This document shows positions 1-5,949 of a stretch of DNA of 8,717 bases, piece after piece. The DNA is from Methylococcaceae bacterium (GTDB lineage: Bacteria > Pseudomonadota > Gammaproteobacteria > Methylococcales > Methylomonadaceae): contig CANNLO010000190.1 of the NCBI GenBank assembly GCA_947505055.1, positions 1 through 8,717 of the forward strand, read 5' to 3'. The translations under genes and the position numbers were made by a program. Under the pieces are notes generated by a model that saw only the letters and a list, made by a program, of their open reading frames with translations, was not told where the DNA came from and did not search any database. Positions within the stretch are counted from its first letter, which is position 1. Each line of letters opens with the position of its first letter.

Positions 1-2
1 AT

Positions 3-122
3 CATTTTGCGAATGTAATGTCTGATAAGGTCATTGAAAAACTTTGCACCGAACTTAATGCAACAGAGACTCTGTTTCCTCGTACAGATTTACGCATGGT
101 ATTCAAAGTAGGGTCAACTTAA
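3..122 (+). CDS. C-terminal tail of an unrecognised protein (possibly a transposase), 5' end outside window
   Basis: An open frame enters from the left edge and stops at TAA 120-122, giving 39 residues that end in a basic/hydrophobic stretch (...FPRTDLRMVFKVGST). The tail loosely resembles the ends of some insertion-sequence transposases, where a phrase like FPGTDLR.VY is familiar to me, but I cannot name the family and the similarity is from memory only. The neighbouring sequence is also gene debris, which fits an insertion-element boundary near here. Whether the rest of the gene is intact cannot be judged from this window. Confidence 0.4.
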   Translation, partial: HFANVMSDKVIEKLCTELNATETLFPRTDLRMVFKVGST

Positions 123-146
123 AATCCTAGAGATCTGGGTGTCTGA

Positions 147-377
147 TACCCGTCTATACCAGGTCTGATGCTGGTTACAGGGCGACTTTACGCATTTACG
201 AACGAATCCTTACGGTCGGCCTACATCCTCGATCCCGCTAACATCATGGGCGACGATTATCCCTCCGAAACCTTCCGCGTACTCAAAAACAACGACATTA
301 AGGCATTCGGCGAATACCGCACTCGTCGCTTGGTACTTGAAGCCTGGGATTCATTAACTGGAAAAATTGGAGAGTAA
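147..377 (+). pseudogene. 3' fragment of an unidentified gene
   Basis: The frame is open from just after a TGA at 144-146 to TAA 375-377. From the first ATG (168) it would give 69 aa; the open frame gives 76. The residues look like real protein (GRLYAFTNESLRSAYILDP..., then ...YRTRRLVLEAWDSLTGKIGE) and the segment is more GC-rich than the sequence after 378. There is no convincing Shine-Dalgarno before ATG 168. I read it as the C-terminal remnant of a longer gene whose 5' part was lost, perhaps by the insertion event suggested by the preceding fragment. I do not recognise the family. A genuine small gene starting at 168 is less likely but possible. Confidence 0.4.
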
Positions 378-379
378 TA

Positions 380-470
380 ATGAAATTTAAACCCGCCCAA
401 TATTTTTGAGCGTTACATAGCTCAGGTTTTTTTGATGCTTTTAATCGATAACATGTTGATTAACAAATAA
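380..470 (+). pseudogene. Frame-disrupted start of a gene downstream of the 147-377 fragment
   Basis: ATG 380 has a good Shine-Dalgarno (GGAGAG at 369-374, 5-nt spacer) and sits 2 nt after the stop of the preceding fragment, as in an operon. The reading frame ends after nine codons (MKFKPAQYF, TGA 407-409). Removing one T from the five-T run at 403-407 would continue it as ERYIAQVFLMLLIDNMLINK to TAA 468-470. This suggests a second gene of a former operon, killed by a frameshift and cut short just afterwards. The protein family cannot be named from so little sequence. Confidence 0.3.
441..463. repeat. Interrupted palindrome in the upstream region of the zinc-finger/Hsp70 operon
   Basis: TTAATC (441-446) and GATTAA (458-463) flank the perfect 8-bp palindrome AACATGTT (450-457). 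Without the three extra bases GAT at 447-449, the whole would be a perfect 20-bp palindrome. A second perfect palindrome, ATAAGCTTAT, lies at 473-482, next to the proposed -35 element. Such dyads can be operators for dimeric regulators, but AT-rich DNA produces them by chance, so a regulatory role is only a suggestion. Confidence 0.3.
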
Positions 471-481
471 GTATAAGCTTA

Positions 482-510
482 TTGAGTTTAGAGTATGCAA
501 CATTTATTTT
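482..510 (+). promoter_or_regulatory. Candidate sigma70-type promoter for the three-gene Hsp70 operon
   Basis: TTGAGT at 482-487 (4 of 6 to TTGACA) is followed by a 17-bp spacer and TATTTT at 505-510 (4 of 6 to TATAAT). Transcription would start near 517, about 47 nt before the ATG at 564. The region is very AT-rich, so other placements are possible. The palindrome at 473-482 touches the -35 box and could overlap polymerase binding. Confidence 0.3.
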
Positions 511-563
511 ACGTTAATAATTCTTAATTAATACAAACCTAGTATTTAAGCATTGGAGTAGCT

Positions 564-1664
564 ATGTCATACCTAGACTTTATTGATCCTGGCAATTCTG
601 GAGGCAGCATCAGAATTCCCGAAATGCCACCTTTTAAGCCTCTTCCAATAGTTTACCGTTGTAGTGTTTGTTCTGAAGAATTTTCGAAGCAGGATGAGCT
701 TTTTAAGCACCGTTTTGAAAACCACCCGTTTCGAAGACCGGCACTTATCTTGCGTGGAATGGAGATTACTTCGCCCCGCGAGATCGTTACGAAACCCTTA
801 GTCGCTGAGGATATTGTTTTTGCAAATGCCAATTTGTTCAAAATCAATGGCAAAGATTACGAAAAGCTGCAATTCGTCAATCTACTTACAAAACAAACAC
901 AAGGCATTTTAGTGGTTTCACTTGCAAATGATGGAGTAGAAACCACTTACGAAATCGAATTAGCTATTCCAGATAGTGATGAAATAAAAAATGTTGAATG
1001 TCTCTTTTTTTCACTATTGGGTAAGGAGGTTGTAGATTTGTCGAGAATTGATGCATTTATTGATTCAACAGAGCATTTACTTACGGCTAAACGTTATATT
1101 GATGGCTTAGCAAATTATCTATACGGTCTTTTGGCAAAGGATCAGCGTGGGGGGACTCATTTAGAGCAACATGAGTACAGATCCAAATACAATATGGCAT
1201 TAGATACACTAAAAACATTTGAAACTCCCCTTTCGCTCGTGATCTGTGCCATCATAAATTTCAATCAAAATGTATTTATTTATTCAGACTCTTCATCACC
1301 AGTATCAAAATTAAATCAAGTTATGAATAAGTTTTTTTGCTTTGTACATGATGAGAAATTTGAGTATTCATCCTTACGCACAGGGAGTGATTTTTCGAGT
1401 GTACCATTAGATTCGTACACTGACCGATTAATTAAGTGGGGTATGATGAATTTGGATGATTTATATACTCATAGGAAAGAGATTGAACTTGCTATTGAAT
1501 CGCCAGATTGGGTTGTTGATGACCGTTTTAAAGCACGCATTATAGTTACTGAAATGTTTTTATCTCAGGATAATTTTAGTGCTGCGAAAAAAATGGCGAG
1601 AAAGGTAGTGAATGATGCAATATTTGGCGATTGGGCACAGCATATTATGGATCGGAGTAGTTAG
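564..1664 (+). CDS. C2H2 zinc-finger protein, first gene of the Hsp70 cassette
   Basis: This is a 366-aa soluble protein with no signal peptide or membrane segment visible. Residues 31-54 form one classical C2H2 zinc finger: Cys33-x2-Cys36-x12-His49-x4-His54, with the usual Phe40 and Leu46 core positions. Such a finger could bind nucleic acid or a protein partner. The remaining ~300 residues are not a family I can name. About 80-160 look beta-rich, 165-260 look helical (around RYIDGLANYLYGLL and TPLSLVICAIINFNQNVF), and 320-362 resemble paired helices. Start ATG 564 is supported by GGAG at 555-558 with a 5-nt spacer. The stop is 3 bp before the next gene, so it is co-transcribed with the coiled-coil and Hsp70 genes. 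I infer a recognition or adaptor role within that complex. Single C2H2 fingers are uncommon in bacterial proteins. The reading frame is sure; the function is unknown. Confidence 0.85.
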   Translation: MSYLDFIDPGNSGGSIRIPEMPPFKPLPIVYRCSVCSEEFSKQDELFKHRFENHPFRRPALILRGMEITSPREIVTKPLVAEDIVFANANLFKINGKDYEKLQFVNLLTKQTQGILVVSLANDGVETTYEIELAIPDSDEIKNVECLFFSLLGKEVVDLSRIDAFIDSTEHLLTAKRYIDGLANYLYGLLAKDQRGGTHLEQHEYRSKYNMALDTLKTFETPLSLVICAIINFNQNVFIYSDSSSPVSKLNQVMNKFFCFVHDEKFEYSSLRTGSDFSSVPLDSYTDRLIKWGMMNLDDLYTHRKEIELAIESPDWVVDDRFKARIIVTEMFLSQDNFSAAKKMARKVVNDAIFGDWAQHIMDRSS

Positions 1665-1667
1665 GAT

Positions 1668-2957
1668 ATGAAACAACACAAACAACAAGAGCAGGGAACT
1701 GTTCCGGTTACCTCAAAACAGACTGGAAAAACAACTCAACATCAACAGACGGCAAAACAGAAACCATCTGTTCAATATCAACCAGAAAAATCACAAAATA
1801 ATCCTGATGGTAACGATACAAAAAAAACAAAAAATAAACCAGTAACTAAAGGGCTACAAAGTACTGTTGTTAACAAAGAAGAAAAATCAACCCAAAAACC
1901 TGATAAGGATAAAAAGACAGACCCCGAATCAATAGAAGATTTCATTAAGTATTTTTATTTTGGAAAGATAAAGTCTCTGCCAGAGAAGTTAGCACGAAAG
2001 CTTAATGATAAAATTATAACAACATCGATTACCTCTCCTGAAATAATTAAAGACTGCTTAGGGCGCGATAATTCACTAGAAAAAACAAAGCAGCTACTTC
2101 TTCTTTCGCTGTACCAAAAAAGATTTCCAAAGATCGAAAAAACGCTGAGAGACGCTGCGCAGAAAATTATCTACGCACATCCCGAAATGCGGGATCAGCA
2201 CATAGACCATTGGTTCCCAGTTTATGGAGCGAATCAAACGAAAGATATAAGTGAAATCTGGCTTGATTTGATCGTTAAATCACAGAAAAATGAGGTCGAA
2301 TTATCTAATGATAATTTAGAAAAAGAAGCTGTGGACAAAAAAAACTTAGCCGTAGATTCGCAGAAATCACTTCGAAACGCATTCGTCGCTGTCGCTGTGT
2401 GGAGATTCTCTGAGCGATTTATGAGCTTCCCTGATTTAATTCGCGAGTTGCGGTCTACGATTTTACCCCCCCCCAACACCAAAGAAGAAATTGAAATCAA
2501 GTCGTTAGAGTGTCTAGTCGCCAGTCAAGACGGCAGAGAGCGTGACCGTGTTGGAGCTCTTATTAAATGGTTTTCTGATCAATTAGATAACTTGCGAAAT
2601 CAAATGGAGCAGCATCGACGTAAAGCCGATGCATTACAAGAGTTACTCGATAAAAATAAAGATTTAATTACCACCAAGGAGCTAGAGTTAAGTAAGCTTG
2701 AATTAGAGCTTAGTGATTTACGTGTGCAATTGGTTGCAGCCCATGAAAACACAAGAGTACAAGGTATCCACTTTAGAGATGACCAACAAAAACAACGCGG
2801 TCGTACTTTACGAGCACTTGAAGAAGAAGTGCCAATGCTTCAGGATACACTCAAAGCCCTTGAAAGAGATCCTCCTAAAATCAATGTTGCCAAAGATTAT
2901 TTAGCTCGAGTTTTGGACAACTTAAATAATGAATTAAAACAGTTACAAGGAAATTGA
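1668..2957 (+). CDS. Disordered N-terminus plus coiled-coil protein, second gene of the Hsp70 cassette
   Basis: This is a 429-aa protein of unknown family. Residues 1-88 are low complexity, rich in Gln, Lys, Thr and Ser with almost no hydrophobics, so probably disordered. Residues 89-290 look like a compact helical domain (SIEDFIKYFYFGKIKSLP... to about LRNAFVAVAVWRFSERF). Residues about 295-362 and 372-427 have heptad-like Leu/Ile spacing (KELELSKLELELSDLR) and should form a coiled coil, broken near GIHFRDD and DPPK. GGAG at 1654-1657, 10 nt before ATG 1668, is inside the previous gene; the gap to it is 3 bp, and the Hsp70 gene starts 1 bp after the stop. No GrpE- or J-domain gene is in the window, and there is no HPD motif here. 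By position I infer a scaffold or exchange-factor-like partner of the Hsp70. A nine-C run at 2466-2474 encodes Pro267-269 and could be a slippage site. Confidence 0.85.
   Translation: MKQHKQQEQGTVPVTSKQTGKTTQHQQTAKQKPSVQYQPEKSQNNPDGNDTKKTKNKPVTKGLQSTVVNKEEKSTQKPDKDKKTDPESIEDFIKYFYFGKIKSLPEKLARKLNDKIITTSITSPEIIKDCLGRDNSLEKTKQLLLLSLYQKRFPKIEKTLRDAAQKIIYAHPEMRDQHIDHWFPVYGANQTKDISEIWLDLIVKSQKNEVELSNDNLEKEAVDKKNLAVDSQKSLRNAFVAVAVWRFSERFMSFPDLIRELRSTILPPPNTKEEIEIKSLECLVASQDGRERDRVGALIKWFSDQLDNLRNQMEQHRRKADALQELLDKNKDLITTKELELSKLELELSDLRVQLVAAHENTRVQGIHFRDDQQKQRGRTLRALEEEVPMLQDTLKALERDPPKINVAKDYLARVLDNLNNELKQLQGN
2466..2474 (+). repeat. Nine-cytosine homopolymer inside the coiled-coil gene
   Basis: Nine consecutive C bases encode three prolines (residues 267-269) between the helical domain and the coiled coil. 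Gain or loss of one base would truncate the protein before the coiled coil and could, by polarity, lower translation of the Hsp70 gene that begins 1 bp after its stop. Long C tracts are a known form of contingency locus in several bacteria. Whether this one varies cannot be seen from a single sequence. Confidence 0.9.
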
Positions 2958-2958
2958 G

Positions 2959-4728
2959 ATGAAAGGTATTTTCGGCTTTGACTTCGGAACAACAAATAGT
3001 TTAATTTCTTTTGTTGAGGGGGATCGCTGTATTTCTCTATTAGATCGCTCCGGTCTACCTCACCCTTCTGTTGTTTGTTATCAAGGCAATGAAGTTATTG
3101 TAGGGCGTAAAGCTAAAGAAAGACTTTCAACTGGCGCTAGCGGCATAGTAGGCAATATTGTAAGGTCACCAAAAAGTTTTCTTGGTGAGCATAAGATTTA
3201 CGTAGATGGTGTAGCTCGCGATCCAAAATCGATAGTGGCCGATATTGTGGGTCATGTCCGTGACCACGCAAAAGAACAGGAACCTGGTGAATATGATAGT
3301 GCAGTGGTAACCATACCTGTAGATATGAATGGAAAGCGACGGAAAGAACTTCGTGACGCTTTTCGGATTGCGGGCATAAACATTGTACAATTTATACACG
3401 AACCTTTGGCAGCGCTTTATGGTCACCTACGGAGCCACCCTAATTTTAGGGATGAAATTAGGAAATTGAACCGCGAACTGATTCTCGTCTTTGACTGGGG
3501 TGGCGGTACACTTGACTTAACGCTCTGCCAAATTATCGATGGAATGCTGGTACAGTTAAGTAATGATGGATGTAGTAATGTCGGTGGCGATGTAATTGAT
3601 GAAATTATAAGAAACGAGATAGTCCGACGTTGCTTGCAATCAAAAGGAATTACTGAAGATATCCCACAACAAGCGGATGCAACACAACGTCTGCTTGATA
3701 GGGCTGAGCGATCGAAAATAGATTTGTCTAGCAAAGCTAATGTACAGGTATTCGTACCAGATTACTTTCTTACCAAAAAATACGATGTCGATATTGAGTA
3801 TACTTTGCATCGAGCTGAGCTTGAGGAAATGGTGAGTGACAAGATTGAGGAAGGAATACAACGCATACATAACTTGCTTACCGATGCTCGTATTAGCCCT
3901 TCATCAATAGCTTTCTGCCTAGCTACTGGAGGTATGGTAAATATGCCGATCATTAAGTCACGTCTAAGAGAAATATTTGGCCCACAACGACTCTGTGTTT
4001 CAGAACGTGGCAATACAATTATTTCAGAGGGTGCCGGTTGGGTAGCCTATGATAAAGCTAATTTATCTTTAGCTAAGAATATTGAATTGTTGGTAGCGCC
4101 TGGCGCTTACTTTCCAGTCATTAAAGCAGGTGTAAAAATGCCGCGTGAGGGTGACATAAATTACACTGAAACACTTAGCCTTTATTGCACTGATCCTACG
4201 GATGGTGTTGCAAAGTTTCAGATCGTATCGCCGAAGAAATCAGGTCGTAAGGTACAGTCGACAGATGAAAGGAATGTGCTTGATAGCATCTCGATTCGTG
4301 TTGATGAAAAAGCTAAGCCTTTTTTTGAAAGACTTGACTTTAAGCTAAAGGTAGATGAAAACCTTATTCTGCATGCCAGTGCTAAATCTCTAGTAAAAAA
4401 TGATAGTGATGAGATACAAATACATAATTTAGAATTCGGTCTTGATCTCGCAGGAGCAATGGATAGTGAAGCATCTTTTGAATCTATTGAGTCATCAGTT
4501 GTTTCTCAGCATGTTGCTGGTGGAGTTCGTCTCAGGCCGAATATTGCAACAGAAAAAAAAGATGAGTACATCCCCGGCGAATTATTATATAGCTATAAAC
4601 CAGACTATTTTGATACAAGACGTTCACCTCCCGATAAGCAGGTGCTTGAAAAGTTATATTATCAGCCATGCTCTCTTTGCAAAAGACCAAGTAATGATCC
4701 TTTATGCAATTGCGAAAGTTTTTTGTGA
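2959..4728 (+). CDS. Divergent Hsp70/DnaK-like ATPase with Cys-rich C-terminus
   Basis: This 589-aa protein is an actin-fold Hsp70. The nucleotide-binding domain carries phosphate-1 motif FGFDFGTTNS (5-14, Asp8), Lys72 in SPKSFLG (likely counterpart of the DnaK catalytic Lys70), connect-1 VVTIPVDMNGKRR (116-128), Glu148 in IHEPLAAL, phosphate-2 FDWGGGTLD (178-186), GGDVID (209-214), adenosine motif ATGGMVNMP (322-330), and EGAGWVAY (357-364). ATPase activity therefore looks intact. A substrate-binding beta domain is suggested by LDFKLKVDENLILHASAKS (459-477), matching the usual Hsp70 'F.vd.nGil.vsA' segment. The last ~110 residues lack an obvious helical lid and instead end in Cys571-x2-Cys574-x8-Cys583-x-Cys585, a likely zinc site. 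It is too divergent to be the housekeeping DnaK (about 640 aa). AAGGA at 2947-2951 supports ATG 2959, 1 bp after the previous stop. I infer an ATP-driven partner of the two upstream proteins, possibly in defence; no named system comes to mind. Confidence 0.93.
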   Translation: MKGIFGFDFGTTNSLISFVEGDRCISLLDRSGLPHPSVVCYQGNEVIVGRKAKERLSTGASGIVGNIVRSPKSFLGEHKIYVDGVARDPKSIVADIVGHVRDHAKEQEPGEYDSAVVTIPVDMNGKRRKELRDAFRIAGINIVQFIHEPLAALYGHLRSHPNFRDEIRKLNRELILVFDWGGGTLDLTLCQIIDGMLVQLSNDGCSNVGGDVIDEIIRNEIVRRCLQSKGITEDIPQQADATQRLLDRAERSKIDLSSKANVQVFVPDYFLTKKYDVDIEYTLHRAELEEMVSDKIEEGIQRIHNLLTDARISPSSIAFCLATGGMVNMPIIKSRLREIFGPQRLCVSERGNTIISEGAGWVAYDKANLSLAKNIELLVAPGAYFPVIKAGVKMPREGDINYTETLSLYCTDPTDGVAKFQIVSPKKSGRKVQSTDERNVLDSISIRVDEKAKPFFERLDFKLKVDENLILHASAKSLVKNDSDEIQIHNLEFGLDLAGAMDSEASFESIESSVVSQHVAGGVRLRPNIATEKKDEYIPGELLYSYKPDYFDTRRSPPDKQVLEKLYYQPCSLCKRPSNDPLCNCESFL

Positions 4729-4985
4729 TTTAATTAAGTTACACGCATTTGAAATTTATAAAAGTAAGCATCTGCGGTTGAAACACCTGAAGTTGTCCTC
4801 AATTTGTGGGCTTATGTTGATGAAGCTGGCTATATTGGGGTTTGAAGTCCAACGGTACGAAAACGTACGCTAGCGTTTATGTTAAGGTGCATTTCAATGA
4901 ATCGCAAAACAGTGTCTAATTTTTATCGCGCTCAGCCCTGCTGTATTTTATAAAGTCGCGTGAATTGCACTGACATTCGTGGTTT
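4729..4985. other. Gap between convergent genes; possible gene debris and small hairpin
   Basis: No complete gene is visible. A 25-codon stretch at 4768-4842 (AVETPEVVLNLWAYVDEAGY, within it) stops at TGA 4843-4845. In another frame, protein-like residues (NGTKTYASVYVKVHFNESQN) run to TAA 4917-4919. Together they could be a frameshifted remnant of a small gene, but chance is not excluded. GTACG-AAAA-CGTAC (4855-4868) could form a short hairpin and is followed by the perfect palindrome ACGCTAGCGT (4867-4876). Neither is followed by a T-run, so I do not call a terminator. Confidence 0.3.
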
Positions 4986-5315
4986 TTATGGCTGGTGGTG
5001 CCGATAAATCCCGTGAAACTTTAGAGCCTTTTGTTGATTAGCACCCATTAAATGGCGCAAATATGGACCCATTTCCGATGCAATCAATTGCTCATGGACA
5101 TCAACTCGTGCTGCAATTGCTTGAATAATACGGCCTACCTCATCAAGTGATAGACGCATATCATAGTTATAGTGTGCTTTAGTGACGAAATCAGAGATGT
5201 CAGTTTCTTGAAGAGAAACCTCATTGCCGCTTTTAGTTAAGTGTGCAGTGATTTTTGGGAGTGTTATTGAGCTAGGGCCATTATCAGCCCTAGCTCCTAC
5301 TCTTGTAATTTTCAT
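4986..5315 (-). CDS. Hypothetical 109-aa protein
   Basis: The family is not recognised. The product is soluble and mixed charge, with no membrane segment or signal peptide. The first 40 residues have a beta-like pattern (MKITRVG..., SITLPKITAHL). Residues about 55-98 look helical (LSLDEVGRIIQAIAARVDVHEQLI), ending in a His-rich tail (YRHHQP). ATG 5315-5313 has a strong Shine-Dalgarno, GGAGG at 5326-5322 with a 6-nt spacer, which argues for a real gene. It stands alone, convergent with the Hsp70 operon and with its 5' side towards the repeat-rich spacer before the recombinase. Its role is unknown; an independent cargo gene of a mobile region is as likely as a link to either neighbour. Confidence 0.65.
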   Translation of the reverse strand: MKITRVGARADNGPSSITLPKITAHLTKSGNEVSLQETDISDFVTKAHYNYDMRLSLDEVGRIIQAIAARVDVHEQLIASEMGPYLRHLMGANQQKALKFHGIYRHHQP

Positions 5316-5348
5316 GAAAAACCTCCGATTACTTTTAGCACATAACGT

Positions 5349-5377
5349 AATATATACGGCATCGAATGTCTTATAAA
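5349..5377 (-). promoter_or_regulatory. Candidate promoter of the 109-aa hypothetical gene
   Basis: On the minus strand, TTTATA (5377-5372, 4 of 6 to the -35 consensus) lies 17 bp before TATATT (5354-5349, 5 of 6 to the -10 consensus). Transcription would begin about 28 nt before the ATG at 5315. The position fits, but the call rests on sequence match alone. Confidence 0.35.
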
Positions 5378-5542
5378 AAGCCTGATTTGTCGTATATTCC
5401 TCGTAAAGCCATCTAGTTAGTTGCTTTTATTGTTCTAAGTGTAAACTAATAGGACACAGCGACAAACTAAAACGACATTTTTCCTTAAAAATAAATTCTA
5501 TAAAACATTAAGTTACTTCGGTATTATTCGGTGTCCGCTTTT

Positions 5543-5720
5543 GGCCCAGGTCGTGTCAAAACGCACAATAAAATCTTCAGATTTTAAATTTACTCCACTT
5601 GCCTATGAAAACAGAGTTAACTATTAATTGTCGACCCCACTTTTTGACTTAATTAATGCAATAATTGGTTATTTATTTCCACCAGTATTGGTCATTTTGT
5701 GTTTTGACACGGCCTGGGCC
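5543..5720. mobile_element. MITE-like element with 20-bp terminal inverted repeats
   Basis: GGCCCAGGTCGTGTCAAAAC at 5543-5562 and GTTTTGACACGGCCTGGGCC at 5701-5720 are inverted copies with a single mismatch (19 of 20). Weaker similarity extends about 11 bp outwards on each side. The 138-bp core is AT-rich and non-coding. Size, lack of a gene and paired ends fit a miniature inverted-repeat element mobilised in trans by a full-length insertion sequence; ends with a GTGTnAAAAC-like phrase are familiar from some IS families. No clear target-site duplication is visible, which weakens the call. A long-range RNA hairpin is the alternative. Confidence 0.5.
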
Positions 5721-5838
5721 GTGAACGGTCAGTCAGCTGATCCAAAATAGCCACCGCTGACGGCTGCCCCATTCACCCATCAATCTCGTCGTTGTCTCAA
5801 GGCCCTAGCCCACTCATCCCTCGTCAACCCGTTCTAAT

Positions 5839-5859
5839 TGACATAATGTCCTTGTGTCA
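5839..5859. repeat. Imperfect 21-bp palindrome upstream of the recombinase gene
   Basis: The arms TGACA (5839-5843) and TGTCA (5855-5859) continue inwards so that 8 of 10 base pairs around the centre at 5849 are complementary. The shorter palindrome GACAT-A-ATGTC (5840-5850) overlaps it. Size and symmetry suit a tyrosine-recombinase core site or an operator, 91 bp before the recombinase start. Both readings are inferences. Confidence 0.4.
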
Positions 5860-5880
5860 CTTAGCAAATAATTGTTTTAC

Positions 5881-5908
5881 TTGACTTTTTTGTTTTTTGC
5901 CTTATTCT
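5881..5908 (+). promoter_or_regulatory. Candidate sigma70-type promoter of the recombinase gene
   Basis: TTGACT at 5881-5886 (5 of 6 to the -35 consensus) is followed by 16 bp and TATTCT at 5903-5908 (4 of 6 to TATAAT). Transcription would start near 5915, giving a leader of about 35 nt with AAGGA at 5937-5941, 8 nt before ATG 5950. A perfect TTGACA at 5838-5843 exists upstream but has no acceptable -10 at normal spacing. Confidence 0.4.
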
Positions 5909-5949
5909 ATGTGCTTCATTGTTACCTATTAAACAAAAGGACACTTAGG

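Larger units (their letters stand above)
5316..5949. other. 634-bp gene-free, repeat-rich spacer before the recombinase
   Basis: No open frame here looks like a gene. The stretch holds the promoter and ribosome site of the minus-strand hypothetical gene, a pair of near-perfect 20-bp inverted repeats (5543-5562 and 5701-5720) around an AT-rich core, and several copies of degenerate GTGTC/CTTAG motifs. It also holds an imperfect 21-bp palindrome (5839-5859) and a candidate promoter for the recombinase. This density of repeats next to a recombinase gene suggests a recombination or attachment region, but no att duplication can be shown within the window. Confidence 0.5.

Noticed and set aside
2234..2500. 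88-codon minus-strand open frame opposite the coiled-coil gene.
   Set aside because: It is a Ser/Leu-rich shadow of the real frame on the other strand, with no supporting signals.
3166..4013. Several minus-strand open frames of 76-103 codons opposite the Hsp70 gene.
   Set aside because: They are antisense shadows of a strongly supported gene, with no ribosome sites or recognisable protein features.
4442..4873. 143-codon open frame overlapping the Hsp70 3' end in another frame, possibly reached by slippage at the eight-A run 4553-4560.
   Set aside because: The Hsp70 frame continues with a sensible Cys-rich end to its own stop. The alternative frame has no good ribosome site, a random-looking composition, and would need a +1 shift that A-runs do not typically promote.
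4855..4876. Hairpin GTACG-AAAA-CGTAC with the adjoining palindrome as a terminator for the Hsp70 operon, or as an integron attC site.
   Set aside because: The stem is only 5 bp, no T-run follows, and the GTTRRRY/RYYYAAC pair of attC sites is not seen. No integron integrase is present either, as the recombinase lacks that family's length.
5872..5949. N-terminal extension of the recombinase from TTG 5872.
   Set aside because: The 26 extra codons come from T-rich DNA overlapping the candidate promoter. ATG 5950 has a proper Shine-Dalgarno and fits the start of a catalytic-only enzyme.
5316..5949. CRISPR array in the repeat-rich spacer.
   Set aside because: There are no regularly spaced identical repeats. 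The repeats are a single inverted pair and degenerate short motifs, and no cas gene is present.
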